Below, piece by piece: positions 1 to 8,675 of a stretch of DNA of 26,441 nt. The DNA lies in assembly GCA_041485845.1 (NCBI GenBank), contig JBGPKH010000036.1, positions 1 to 26,441 of the forward strand, in the 5' to 3' direction. The stretch's first letter is position 1; each line of letters begins with the position of its first letter. This DNA comes from OMOG01 sp041485845 (GTDB lineage Bacteria; Acidobacteriota; Terriglobia; Bryobacterales; Bryobacteraceae). Below the pieces are notes generated by a model. The model was given only the letters and a program-made list of their open reading frames with translations. It ran no database searches and was not told the origin of the DNA. The translations under genes were made by a program, and so were the position numbers.

Positions 1-1589
1 CCAGCGGCGACTTCCTCCTCTCCAGCCACGCGGTCCCCGTCTGGATCACCAGCCTGGCGTTCATCGCGGCCAATCTCGGCGCGCAAGAGCTCATCGGAAT
101 GTCGGCCTCTGGCGCCAAATACGGCATCATGACGGCCCACTTCTACTGGATCGGCGCCATCCCCGCCATCCTCTTCATGGGCCTCTTCATGATGCCGTTC
201 TACTACGGCAGCAAGGCCCGCTCGGTCCCCGAATACCTCAAAATGCGCTTCGATGAGAAGACCCGCACGTTCAACGCCTGCACGTTTGCCGTCATGACCG
301 TCTTCTCCTCGGGCATCTCCATGTATGCATTGGGGCTCCTGCTCCAACTGGTCCTCGGCTGGGATTTTTCGACCTCCGTGATCTGCTCCGCCGCCATCGT
401 GCTGGCCTACACCTTCCTGGGCGGCCTCACCAGCGCCATCTACAACGAGGTCCTGCAGTTCCTCTTAATTGTGGCCGGCTTCGCGCCGCTGGCCATTATG
501 GCGCTGGCCAAAGCCGGCGGATGGGGCGGTATCACCGAACGGCTCCGCGCCATGACCCTGCCCACCGGCCAGCCCGGCGACGTCATGACCCACGCCTGGA
601 AGTACATGGGCAGCGCCGGCGAGAATCCCATGGGCGTGGGACTCTTCGCCATGGTGGCCGGCCTCGGCTTCGTCCTGTCGTTTGGCTACTGGTGTACCAA
701 CTTCCTGGTGGTCCAGCGCGCCATGGCGGCGTCCTCGATGTCCGCCGCGCGGCGCACGCCGCTCATCGGCGCCCTGCCCAAGATGTTCCTCCCGTTCGTG
801 GTCATCCTCCCCGGAATCGCCGCCCTCGCCCTTTCCCGCATGAGCCTCGGCTACGACCTTCCCATGAAGGACGGCGGGTACGATTACAACCAGGTGCTCA
901 CTACCCTGATGGCCAAGTTTTACCCCGCGGGAATGCTGGGCGTGGGACTCACCGGCCTCATGGCCTCGTTCATGTCCGGCATGGCAGGCAACGTGACGGC
1001 GTTCAATACCGTGTGGACGTACGACATCTACCAAACTCATATCCGGAGGGGCGCTCCCGACACACACTACCTGAAAGTCGGGCGGCTCACCACGATTGTG
1101 GGGGTGGCGCTCTCCATCGGCGCGGCGTATTACGCGCGGCAGTACAGCAACATCATGGACCTGCTGCAACTCGTGTTCGGCGTGGTGAACGCGCCGCTGT
1201 TCGCGACCTTCGTGCTCGGCATGTTCTGGAAGCGCGCCACGGCTAACGGCGCGTTTATCGGCCTGATCACCGGCACCGGCGCCGCGGTGGCCACCCTGTG
1301 TTTCACGATGGCCGAGGGCAAGGGCGGCTGGTTCGGCCACGTGTACGAATTTTCCTCCGCGATGGCCCAGAATTTCTGGATCGCGATCGTCGCCTGGACC
1401 ACCTGTTTTGCGGTGACAATTGTAGTTAGCATGCTGGGTCGGCCGCGCCCCGACAGCGAAATGGAAGGCCTGGTCTACGGATTGACCAAGGTGCCGCGCG
1501 ACGCCACCGCGAAGTGGTACGAAAGGCCGGCTCCCCTGGCCGTGCTGGTTGCCGTGCTGGTGATTATTCTGAATATCTGGTTCGCCTAA
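1..1589 (+). CDS. Sodium:solute symporter (SSS/SGLT family), 5' end outside window
   Basis: Integral membrane transporter that would use the sodium gradient to import a small solute; galactokinase two genes downstream points to galactose or a related sugar, by inference. The frame is open from base 3, and the residues before the first internal Met (base 99) belong to the conserved SSS N-terminal core (GDFLL..., then AANLGAQELIGMSASGAKYG), so the gene starts upstream of the window and probably only the first helix is missing. About 528 residues are visible, with many hydrophobic helices. Family landmarks are an SSS-type 'VVQRAMAASS' segment, a Lys-Met...PG loop and the 'WTYDIYQ' motif after the helix that forms the Na2 site in vSGLT. 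There the paired serines of vSGLT appear as Ser-Gly (bases 975-980). The stop is 1 bp before the next start codon, so the genes are probably co-transcribed. Family assignment is secure; substrate is not. Confidence 0.93.
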   Translation, partial: SGDFLLSSHAVPVWITSLAFIAANLGAQELIGMSASGAKYGIMTAHFYWIGAIPAILFMGLFMMPFYYGSKARSVPEYLKMRFDEKTRTFNACTFAVMTVFSSGISMYALGLLLQLVLGWDFSTSVICSAAIVLAYTFLGGLTSAIYNEVLQFLLIVAGFAPLAIMALAKAGGWGGITERLRAMTLPTGQPGDVMTHAWKYMGSAGENPMGVGLFAMVAGLGFVLSFGYWCTNFLVVQRAMAASSMSAARRTPLIGALPKMFLPFVVILPGIAALALSRMSLGYDLPMKDGGYDYNQVLTTLMAKFYPAGMLGVGLTGLMASFMSGMAGNVTAFNTVWTYDIYQTHIRRGAPDTHYLKVGRLTTIVGVALSIGAAYYARQYSNIMDLLQLVFGVVNAPLFATFVLGMFWKRATANGAFIGLITGTGAAVATLCFTMAEGKGGWFGHVYEFSSAMAQNFWIAIVAWTTCFAVTIVVSMLGRPRPDSEMEGLVYGLTKVPRDATAKWYERPAPLAVLVAVLVIILNIWFA

Positions 1590-1590
1590 T

Positions 1591-1788
1591 ATGCTCGACC
1601 TGAGAGTGCCTTCGGGCTGCTTCTTTACTTTGCTTGGCATCATCCTGCTGGGGATGGGACTCTTCGCGCCGGACACACGCGCCGCGCTGACGGAAGCCAA
1701 CGTCAACCTCTATTGCGGCGTCGCCATGCTGGCGTTTGGCGCCTTTCTTCTCGTGATGGCGTGGCGCGCGGGGCAGAGGCACTCATGA
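1591..1788 (+). CDS. Small two-helix membrane protein between symporter and galK
   Basis: A 65-residue protein with two hydrophobic segments (about residues 10-27 and 42-57) separated by a short loop ending NVNLYCG, and a short basic C-terminus (WRAGQRHS). Its ATG lies one base after the symporter stop and its TGA overlaps the galactokinase ATG in an ATGA junction, so it is embedded in the operon and probably translationally coupled on both sides. The position suggests an accessory of the symporter or a membrane-stabilising small protein. This is inference from context; no named domain was recognised. Confidence 0.8.
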   Translation: MLDLRVPSGCFFTLLGIILLGMGLFAPDTRAALTEANVNLYCGVAMLAFGAFLLVMAWRAGQRHS

Positions 1789-2951
1789 TCGCCAAATTCC
1801 GGGAGTTGTATGGTTCGGCGGACGGCGTCCGCGTCTTTCGCGCGCCCGGGCGCGTCAATCTGATCGGTGAGCACACCGATTACAACTTCGGGTTCGTAAT
1901 GCCCGTGGCGCTCCACCTCGCGACCTACGTTGCCGCCGCGCCCTCGCTCGACGGCAAGCTGCGCATCTGGTCCGAACACCGCAAGGAGATGCGCGAGTTC
2001 GACGCCATGCGGATCGGCGCCGAAATCCCCGCGCATCAATGGTCCGACTATCCGGTGGGCGTCGCCCAGGAGTTGCTCCGCTCCGGATTTCTGATCGAAC
2101 CGGCCAACCTGCTGATCCGCAGCACGGTGCCCGAAGGCTCGGGCCTGAGTTCCTCGGCCGCGCTCGAAGTGTCTTCCGCTCTGGCTTTCCTGAACGGCCG
2201 CGCGCTCGATCCGCTCCAATTGGCGCGCCTCTGCCAGCGCGCCGAGCGCAATTTCGTGGGTATGCCCTGCGGCATCATGGACCAGTACATCTCGGTCTTC
2301 GGCCGCGAGAATAGCGCCGTCGAAATCGATTGCCGCAGCCTGGAGCACCGCGACGTCCAACTCCCCGCGGGCATCACCTTCGTGGCCGTCAACACCATGG
2401 TCAAGCACGCGCTCGCCGGCTCGGCCTACAAGGAACGCGTGCAGGAGTGCGCCGCCGCCGTGGAAGGTATCGAAGCTCACCTCCCGAACGTAGAGAGCCT
2501 GCGCGACGTGTCGGTCGGGCAGTTCGAATCGGTGGCCCACCTCCTGCCGCCTGTGGTCGCGCGCCGCGCCCGGCACGTGGTGACCGAAAACGACCGGGTG
2601 GAGCGCTTCGTCGATGCCAGCACGCGCGGTGACCTGCAACTCATGGGTAAGTTGCTCGTGGAATCGCACCGCAGCCTGCAATACGACTACGAAGTCAGTT
2701 GCGCAGAGCTCGATTTCCTGGTGGACACCGCCCTGGGAATCGATAGCGTTTTCGGGTCCCGCATGACTGGCGGCGGATTCGGCGGATGTACAGTTACAAT
2801 GCTCCGTCCCGAGGCGGTTCCGCACTTTTGTCAGGAGATCTCCGGAGCTTACGAGCGAAAATTCCAGGTGACACCGGGGATTTACCCGTGCAAACCCTCG
2901 CCAGGCGCGGCGGAAGTGAAGAATCTTGAGACGATTCCGCCCGAGGTCTGA
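1785..2951 (+). CDS. galK: Galactokinase
   Basis: Cytoplasmic GHMP-family kinase that phosphorylates alpha-D-galactose at C1 with ATP, the first step of the Leloir pathway. It has 388 residues, close to E. coli GalK (382). The galactokinase signature GRVNLIGEHTDYN is at residues 22-34, with Arg23 the expected catalytic arginine. The phosphate-binding GSGLSSSAA is at 118-126, GIMDQYISVFG carries the presumed catalytic base Asp166, and the C-terminal GHMP motif TGGGFGGC is present. A longer reading frame starts 72 bp upstream, but the ATG at 1785 is preferred. It follows an AGAGG Shine-Dalgarno by about 5 bp, overlaps the upstream stop in an ATGA junction and gives the normal N-terminus. No epimerase or uridylyltransferase gene is visible in the window. 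The upstream symporter probably supplies the sugar. Confidence 0.96.
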   Translation: MIAKFRELYGSADGVRVFRAPGRVNLIGEHTDYNFGFVMPVALHLATYVAAAPSLDGKLRIWSEHRKEMREFDAMRIGAEIPAHQWSDYPVGVAQELLRSGFLIEPANLLIRSTVPEGSGLSSSAALEVSSALAFLNGRALDPLQLARLCQRAERNFVGMPCGIMDQYISVFGRENSAVEIDCRSLEHRDVQLPAGITFVAVNTMVKHALAGSAYKERVQECAAAVEGIEAHLPNVESLRDVSVGQFESVAHLLPPVVARRARHVVTENDRVERFVDASTRGDLQLMGKLLVESHRSLQYDYEVSCAELDFLVDTALGIDSVFGSRMTGGGFGGCTVTMLRPEAVPHFCQEISGAYERKFQVTPGIYPCKPSPGAAEVKNLETIPPEV

Positions 2952-2987
2952 CTAGATTCCAAAGAACAACAGAATGTCCTCCCTAAC

Positions 2988-3036
2988 GGGGCAAATTTGC
3001 TCCTGCATTTTGCCCCGGGACGGGACCTCTGTCCCG
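2988..3036 (+). terminator. Two adjacent hairpins after galK, possible terminator
   Basis: About 36 bp after the galK stop are two stem-loops. The first pairs GGGGCAAA (2988-2995) with TTTGCCCC (3009-3016). The second pairs CGGGAC (3021-3026) with GTCCCG (3031-3036) around a 4-base CTCT loop. Neither is followed by a U-tract, so intrinsic termination is uncertain; they could instead be an extragenic repeat. Confidence 0.35.
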
Positions 3037-3052
3037 CTTCGGACTCCCTTAC

Positions 3053-3176
3053 ATGAACAAGCGAGATCATATCGAGACGCTCGGCCAATGGGCCGACTGG
3101 GCGGAGGGCGCAAGATGCCAAGCACCTCCGCGACCTACTGGAACAGTTCATTACCTCCGTGAGGCGGAAACCATGA
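3053..3176 (+). pseudogene. Short hypothetical gene broken by a frameshift
   Basis: The frame opened by the ATG at 3053 reads MNKRDHIETLGQWADWAEG and then loses protein-like character. From about 3108 the next frame reads AQDAKHLRDLLEQFITSVRR and ends in KP with a TGA at 3174-3176. Joined, the halves give a coherent amphipathic helical protein of about 40 residues. The TGA overlaps the following ATG in an ATGA junction, which argues that this was the real 3' end. One extra base around 3100-3108 would explain the break. Sequencing error is an equally good explanation. The function is unknown. Confidence 0.45.
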
Positions 3177-3477
3177 TCCCATACCACGTGCAACCGTGCT
3201 GCTACAGGGGTGGCATCGGAACGCTGTTCTTTTGCGCGCGTGGCAAGGAGTTTAAGCTGGTCGTCGAGGAGAGCGACGGGACCGCCCACGACGGTGGATT
3301 GTGCCGAACATATTTGACGCCGACGAATTTGGGAGAATGTTGCTCGACGAGTTGGCGGGAAAGTCCGCCAAGGTCGACCTCCGGGCCGCGCATAGTGCGA
3401 AGAAGGAGATGCATGCTTCATCTGTATGTCCGTCACCGCCGCGACAAGCAGGCGTACGGCAACGAATGGATCGGTGA
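3173..3477 (+). pseudogene. Small hypothetical gene, probably frameshifted
   Basis: From the ATG at 3173 one frame reads a plausible start (MIPYHVQPCC..., then TLFFCARGKEFKLVVEESDG). After about base 3285 the protein-like reading moves to the -1 frame (WIVPNIFDADEFGRMLLDEL, then AGKSAKVDLRAAHSAKKEMH), which runs to a TGA at 3475-3477. The parent gene may have ended nearer 3412, where the next gene has its Shine-Dalgarno, so the 3' limit is uncertain. A one-base deletion near 3260-3290 would explain the break. No family was recognised. The ATGA junction with the preceding short gene suggests both once formed an operon. Confidence 0.4.
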
Positions 3478-3790
3478 TTTTCGATTGGCGTCGATCACGA
3501 CTTACGAAGTTGTTGCAAATTACTGTAAGGCCGCTATGGAGTCGGGAGGTCAGATTAGGATTCACCGACGCAAGTTCGAAAATATTCCGGCAACCGTGTG
3601 CTGCGAGTGTTCCATAAAGGTAGTGACGCCAATACCCGGCACCAATGGATTCAAAGTCGAGTTCTCGGATTGGACCAGCTTGTCGGTCGCTTACGACAAG
3701 CGTTTGCAGCAGGGATACTACTTCGCTGATCCTTCGTACTACGAGCCAGCGGCAGAGGAAGAAGACGAACCGTGTCCTTTGAAGCCTTGA
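3413..3790 (+). CDS. Hypothetical protein, 125 aa
   Basis: The only clearly intact member of the small-gene cluster. The start is the ATG at 3413, preceded by an AAGGAG Shine-Dalgarno at 3403-3408 with 4 bp spacing. The same frame extends far upstream, but that part is not protein-like. The product starts MLHLYVRHRRDKQAYGNEWI, has a CCEC cluster in the middle (too few cysteines for a metal site on its own), is rich in aromatic residues (GYYFADPSYYEP) and ends in an acidic tail (AAEEEDEPCPLKP). There is no signal peptide or membrane helix, so it is probably cytoplasmic. It was not recognised as any named family. It is followed after 7 bp by the exonuclease remnant and may have been co-transcribed with it. 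Confidence 0.6.
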   Translation: MLHLYVRHRRDKQAYGNEWIGDFRLASITTYEVVANYCKAAMESGGQIRIHRRKFENIPATVCCECSIKVVTPIPGTNGFKVEFSDWTSLSVAYDKRLQQGYYFADPSYYEPAAEEEDEPCPLKP

Positions 3791-3797
3791 AGATACA

Positions 3798-4408
3798 GTG
3801 AAGAGGCCGACGCGACTCGTCGGGACCGCCGCGGTCCTCGACGTAGAAACAACCGGCTTCAGCCCCCGCTACGACGAAATCGTGGAGCTGGCCATCAAAC
3901 TGTTCCGATACGACGCCGTAACCGGCCATGTGCTGGAGATCGTCGCCGAGTACTCCGGACTGCGCGAGCCATCCTGTCCCATCCCGCGGCGCGCGTCGAG
4001 GGTTCACGGGATCACGCGCCCCGCGGTTCGTGGCCTTCGGCTGGACGCCGCTCCATCCGGGCGCTGCTGCGCCAGGCCGCCTTTGTCGTGGCCCACTGTG
4101 CCGCCTTCGACCGCGGGTTCCTGGAACGATTGATGCCCTCGTTTCGCAAAACCACATGGCTCTGTTCGCGAGATGGCATCGACTGGCATGCGAAAGGGTT
4201 CAAGACCCGTTCCCTTGACGATCTTACAGCCGCGCACCGGATTGAGAATCCGTGTCCGCATCGTGCCGGCGGTGACGTAGCGGCGCTGCTGGCATTACTC
4301 GCATTCCAACCCCGTCGCCGGAAGCCATACCTCTATGACCTGCTCCGCAGCGCGGGCCTGACGGTGAGGTGCGCTATTCGCCGACGCGGACCACTTCACC
4401 CGGCTTGA
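3798..4408 (+). pseudogene. DnaQ-like 3'-5' exonuclease (RNase T/DEDDh), frameshifted
   Basis: The first part, from a GTG at 3798, reads VLDVETTGF (motif I Asp and Glu) and then RVHGITRPAVRG, the segment before motif II. From about 4050 the homologous reading continues in the -1 frame: RSIRALLRQAAFVVAHCAAF, then DRGFLERL (motif II His/Asp), KTRSLDDL, and PHRAGGDVAALLALL (motif III with the His-Arg-Ala...Asp of the DEDDh class). All catalytic elements are therefore encoded, but in two frames separated by a single-base lesion near 4045-4060. The intact parent would be about 200 residues and resembles stand-alone exonucleases related to the epsilon subunit. No slippery heptamer is evident at the shift, so programmed frameshifting is unlikely. 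Decay or sequencing error are the alternatives. The 3' end overlaps the convergent toxin gene by about 35 bp. Confidence 0.7.
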
Positions 4409-4697
4409 TCGAACGCATCAGCGCGATCGAAGCCGGGACGTTTGGCAGCAAGTCCACGAGCCGATTCGAGTGGGCGCGAATAATGATGATCGCGATCTGC
4501 CGTCCCGCGAGATTCTGGTCGTATTGGAGGCCCTTGTCCATTGTCAGGAAGACCTCGAATCCGCGGCTCTCGGCCAGCGAAAGCAGGTCTCCGTTCTTCT
4601 TGCCGGCGAGCCCCTCCTCCGGCACGGTTCGGCATTCCTGATCCGGCAGGCTGTTCTTGAGCTTGCGCGGGACACACTCGTCGAGCAGGACCTTCAT
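4374..4697 (-). CDS. DUF5615 PIN-like toxin of a type II toxin-antitoxin pair
   Basis: A 107-residue single-domain protein of the DUF5615/Mut7-C-like PIN family, proposed to be a ribonuclease toxin. The N-terminus MKVLLDECVPRKL has the family's acidic pair (Asp6, Glu7). The middle has GLAGKKNGDLLSLAE, and FLTMDKGLQYDQNLAGRQ carries the conserved Asp of the second acidic site. A beta strand of alternating hydrophobics (IAIIIIRAHS) precedes NRLVDLLP, as in the family. The start codon overlaps the stop of the upstream DUF433 gene in an ATGA junction (4694-4697), the usual coupled antitoxin-toxin arrangement. Both genes are intact although the neighbouring exonuclease is broken. Family assignment is firm; toxicity is inferred from the family. 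Confidence 0.85.
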   Translation of the reverse strand: MKVLLDECVPRKLKNSLPDQECRTVPEEGLAGKKNGDLLSLAESRGFEVFLTMDKGLQYDQNLAGRQIAIIIIRAHSNRLVDLLPNVPASIALMRSIKPGEVVRVGE

Positions 4698-4918
4698 CCA
4701 AGTTGACCAACCAGCAGCGACTTGGCGAATTCCAGGGCGGCGACAGCAGCTTCCCTCGACACCGTGGGAAAGTCGTCAAGAAACTCATCTAGCGTCTCTC
4801 CGCCTTCCAGGTAATCGAGCAGAGCCTGGAATGGAACGCGCGTGCCCCGAAAAACCGGGGATCCCCCGAGGATCTCCGGATCCCTCACGATGATTTCGTT
4901 GGCTGGAATCGTTGCCAT
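4694..4918 (-). CDS. DUF433 antitoxin
   Basis: A 74-residue DUF433 protein: IIVRDPEILGGSPVFRGTRV followed by FQALLDYLEGGETLDEFLDDFPTVSREAAVAALEFA. The GGxPxxxGTRV turn and the LxxFLxDFP helix are diagnostic of this winged-helix-like family, which occurs directly upstream of DUF5615 PIN-like genes as the presumed antitoxin and autorepressor. An AGGAGG Shine-Dalgarno lies 3 bp from the ATG, so translation should be strong and favour antitoxin over the ATGA-coupled toxin. A weak -10-like TAAGAT lies on the minus strand at 4949-4954. The family role is known; autoregulation is inferred. Confidence 0.87.
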   Translation of the reverse strand: MATIPANEIIVRDPEILGGSPVFRGTRVPFQALLDYLEGGETLDEFLDDFPTVSREAAVAALEFAKSLLVGQLG

Positions 4919-5006
4919 ATGCCTCCTGGTGTCTCGCCGGACACTCTCATCTTATCTTCTCAGGTCGGTGTGGGACACGGGGCGAGATTGCGACCAGCGC
5001 TTCGAG

Positions 5007-5012
5007 TATCAT
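5007..5012 (+). promoter_or_regulatory. Candidate -10 box (TATCAT), short leader
   Basis: TATCAT matches the sigma-70 -10 consensus at five of six positions and lies 11 bp before the ATG at 5024, which has no Shine-Dalgarno. No convincing -35 was found. If it is used, the transcript leader would be only about 4 nt. Confidence 0.3.
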
Positions 5013-5023
5013 CGGTATCAGCC

Positions 5024-5368
5024 ATGATCGTCGAACTGGAACGTCGGAACCCCAGGTATCGTGACCTGACGCTCGGACAGCCTTACGTGGTCATGGGAAT
5101 CGAGGGCGATGAGCTTCGAATCCTGAACGACGCCGGACGCCCCTATCTCTACCCACCCAACCTGTTCCGTGTGCTCGACGACCGCAAGCCCGCAGATTGG
5201 GTCACCGAGTTCGGTGACGACGGCGAGCGGTATTCCTATCCCGCCGTGCTCAACGTCCCCGGATTCTTCGAAGACTTTTTCGACCACCGTCCCAAGGCCG
5301 TGAAAACATTCTGGCGGGTCGTGAACCAGCGTCTGACGGCCGTGCGTGAGGTCGCCTCACAGCCGTGA
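5024..5368 (+). CDS. Hypothetical protein, 114 aa
   Basis: A soluble 114-residue protein. The frame is open from 4919, but the ATG at 5024 is preferred because the preceding residues are not protein-like. The sequence alternates beta-like segments (LTLGQPYVVMGIEGDELRIL, then NDAGRPYLYPPNLFRVLDD) with an aromatic, acidic region (VPGFFEDFFDHRP) and a C-terminal helix. This pattern (Tyr-Val-Val strand, Asp-x-Gly-Arg-Pro turn, 'LYPPNLF', later Glu-Asp-Phe-Phe-Asp) resembles small SUKH- or immunity-like proteins often found near toxin loci, but I do not recognise a specific family. It has no signal peptide or membrane helix. It diverges from the DUF433/DUF5615 pair with about 105 bp between starts. 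Confidence 0.6.
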   Translation: MIVELERRNPRYRDLTLGQPYVVMGIEGDELRILNDAGRPYLYPPNLFRVLDDRKPADWVTEFGDDGERYSYPAVLNVPGFFEDFFDHRPKAVKTFWRVVNQRLTAVREVASQP

Positions 5369-5382
5369 AGAAACCGAGCAGG

Positions 5383-5457
5383 GCCGCCGATGAACGCGGA
5401 TAAACGCAGATAACACCCGTTCTTTCCGATCTGCGTTCATCTGCGTTTATCTGCGGC
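5383..5457. repeat. Extragenic imperfect palindrome built on a decamer repeat
   Basis: Two 29-bp arms (5383-5411 and 5429-5457) are inverted copies matching at 25 of 29 positions, with a 17-base loop. Each arm is itself about three tandem copies of a decamer of the form ATCTGCGTTY. It lies 15 bp after the hypothetical gene's stop and could fold in the transcript and act as a terminator or RNA-stabilising element. The design looks like a dispersed extragenic palindrome rather than a gene-specific signal. I see no flanking duplication. Confidence 0.7.
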
Positions 5458-5533
5458 CGGTACTTCTTGCCGACCGGCCCCCTGCGCCCTCCTCTCGAAA
5501 ACGGTACACTGATCTGAGCCGACGGAGGTTCCC

Positions 5534-7474
<1,941 letters not shown>

Positions 7475-7580
7475 GACGTGGGGCAGGGCTGATAGCCGCG
7501 GACCGAATGTCAGTCGGCCCTGCACAGGCCGGGAGCCTGGCCGGGAGGCCTGTCCCACCGTATGGTACTGTGTAAGCAAG
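7475..7580. repeat. Palindrome-rich intergenic spacer
   Basis: Between the hydrolase and the next gene, ACAGGCC (7524-7530) pairs with GGCCTGT (7547-7553). The enclosed sequence consists of two near-identical direct units beginning GGCCGGGAG (7527-7538 and 7539-7551), and CAGGC/GCCTG gives a competing smaller stem. It could terminate the hydrolase transcript, although no U-tract follows. The nested direct and inverted structure is more typical of a dispersed extragenic element. Confidence 0.45.
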
Positions 7581-8210
7581 ATGCGCTCGCTTTGGCTGCC
7601 GGTGTGTTTCGCCTGGACCTGTATGGCCCAGACGCCGCCCCCGGCGCCCGCCCTGGTGCGCGGAGTCCTGCTGGAGCGCGATACGCAAACCCCTGCGGGC
7701 GAGTTCAGCGTGCGCGCCGCCGATAACCAGGTGTACCGCTACCAGTTCGACCGTAAAACCTACGTCGAACGCGACGACCAGATGATCGAGGTCAAGCGGC
7801 TGGAACCCGGGGAGAAAATCGAAGTGGTCTCCGACATCGTGCCCGGTCTGATCCTGCGTTATGCGCGGACCATCCACGTGCTGCCTGAGCCCGCGCCCGC
7901 GCGGCCTTCCTCGGCCGGCCGTTTCAGGGCCAATCGCCCTCCCGTCGAGCGCACCGTACGGGCGGGCAACCTCACGTTCTCGGGAGTGGTTTTCCGCCTC
8001 ACCGGCGAGCGCCTGGTGCTCCATACGCGCGAAGGCGGCGAGCAGGCGCTCCTGCTGCGCAAGGACACGCGCTACGTGGAGAATGGCGAGATCGTGGATG
8101 CCGCAACCCTCAAACCCAACACGCGCGTCTTCGTTCGGGCCGGAAAGGACCTCTACGACCAGGTGGAAGCCTACCAGGTGATCTGGGGCCAGATCCTCGC
8201 CCCCAAGTAA
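7581..8210 (+). CDS. Exported protein with two DUF5666-like beta-barrel halves
   Basis: A 209-residue protein with a short Sec signal (about residues 1-17, cleavage after CMAQ or nearby), so probably periplasmic. The mature part looks like two copies of a small beta-rich, OB-like unit of the DUF5666 kind. The first is about residues 27-95 (FSVRAADNQVYRYQFDRKTY through RLEPGEKIEVVSD to ARTIHVL). The second is about 130-205 (FSGVVFRLTGERLVLHTREG through LKPNTRVFVRAG to AYQVIWGQIL). A Pro/Ala/Arg-rich linker joins them. Each half pairs a residue 'written' as Tyr-Val-Glu with a 'LxPxxxVxV' strand. The biochemical role is unknown. The start is the ATG at 7581, and no clear Shine-Dalgarno is visible. 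The DUF5666 resemblance is my reading and was not tested. Confidence 0.75.
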   Translation: MRSLWLPVCFAWTCMAQTPPPAPALVRGVLLERDTQTPAGEFSVRAADNQVYRYQFDRKTYVERDDQMIEVKRLEPGEKIEVVSDIVPGLILRYARTIHVLPEPAPARPSSAGRFRANRPPVERTVRAGNLTFSGVVFRLTGERLVLHTREGGEQALLLRKDTRYVENGEIVDAATLKPNTRVFVRAGKDLYDQVEAYQVIWGQILAPK

Positions 8211-8244
8211 CGCCGCGGCCCGTTTGCCGCCTCCCGCAACCTGC

Positions 8245-8250
8245 TAAACT
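8245..8250 (+). promoter_or_regulatory. Extended -10 box (TGC-TAAACT), short leader
   Basis: TAAACT preceded by TGC (8242-8244) forms an extended -10 element 8 bp before the ATG at 8259. TTGCCG (8224-8229) is a possible -35 with a short 15-bp spacer. No Shine-Dalgarno lies between the box and the start, so the mRNA may be leaderless. Confidence 0.35.
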
Positions 8251-8258
8251 CAAAGAAA

Positions 8259-8675
8259 ATGGCCAAAGAAAAAGAAGAGAAGCGGTCCATGCCTCCCGTG
8301 GGCAGTTGGGCGCCGGCCGTGGCTCTGGGATGGCTCATCCCCGGCGGCGGCCATTTCCTGCTCAAGCGCACGGGACGCGGCCTGCTGCTGATGATCTCCG
8401 TGACCAGCATGTTTCTGTGCGGACTCATGATGCGTGGCGCGATGTTCCAGCCGCAGACCGGCGACATTCTCACCACCCTCATCAACACCGGCGGATTCAT
8501 CGGGGATGTGTGCTCCGGTATCCTCTACCTGGTGAGCGTGTGGCTGGGCTACAACACACCGGACATGGCCGGGCACGTTCACGATTACGGCACGAAATTT
8601 CTGGTCACTGCCGGCCTGCTGAACATCCTGGCCATGGTCGACGCCTTCGAGATCGCCGCGGGGAGGAAAGACTGA
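8259..8675 (+). CDS. Small multi-pass membrane protein (DUF6677/TM2-like)
   Basis: A 138-residue protein with a charged, cytoplasmic-looking N-terminus (MAKEKEEKRSMPP) followed by PAVALGWLIPGGGHFLLKRT. This Gly-rich turn between a hydrophobic stretch and basic residues is typical of TM2-like and DUF6677 small membrane proteins. At least three hydrophobic helices follow (about residues 40-58, 82-98 and 113-132). The next gene starts inside its stop codon (TGATG), so the two are translationally coupled and may form one membrane complex. No enzymatic motif is visible. The family name is tentative. Confidence 0.75.
   Translation: MAKEKEEKRSMPPVGSWAPAVALGWLIPGGGHFLLKRTGRGLLLMISVTSMFLCGLMMRGAMFQPQTGDILTTLINTGGFIGDVCSGILYLVSVWLGYNTPDMAGHVHDYGTKFLVTAGLLNILAMVDAFEIAAGRKD

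Noticed and set aside
4040..4060. Programmed frameshift in the exonuclease gene
   Set aside because: No slippery heptamer, stop codon or downstream stem was found at the shift, and neighbouring genes are also broken, so decay or sequencing error fits better.
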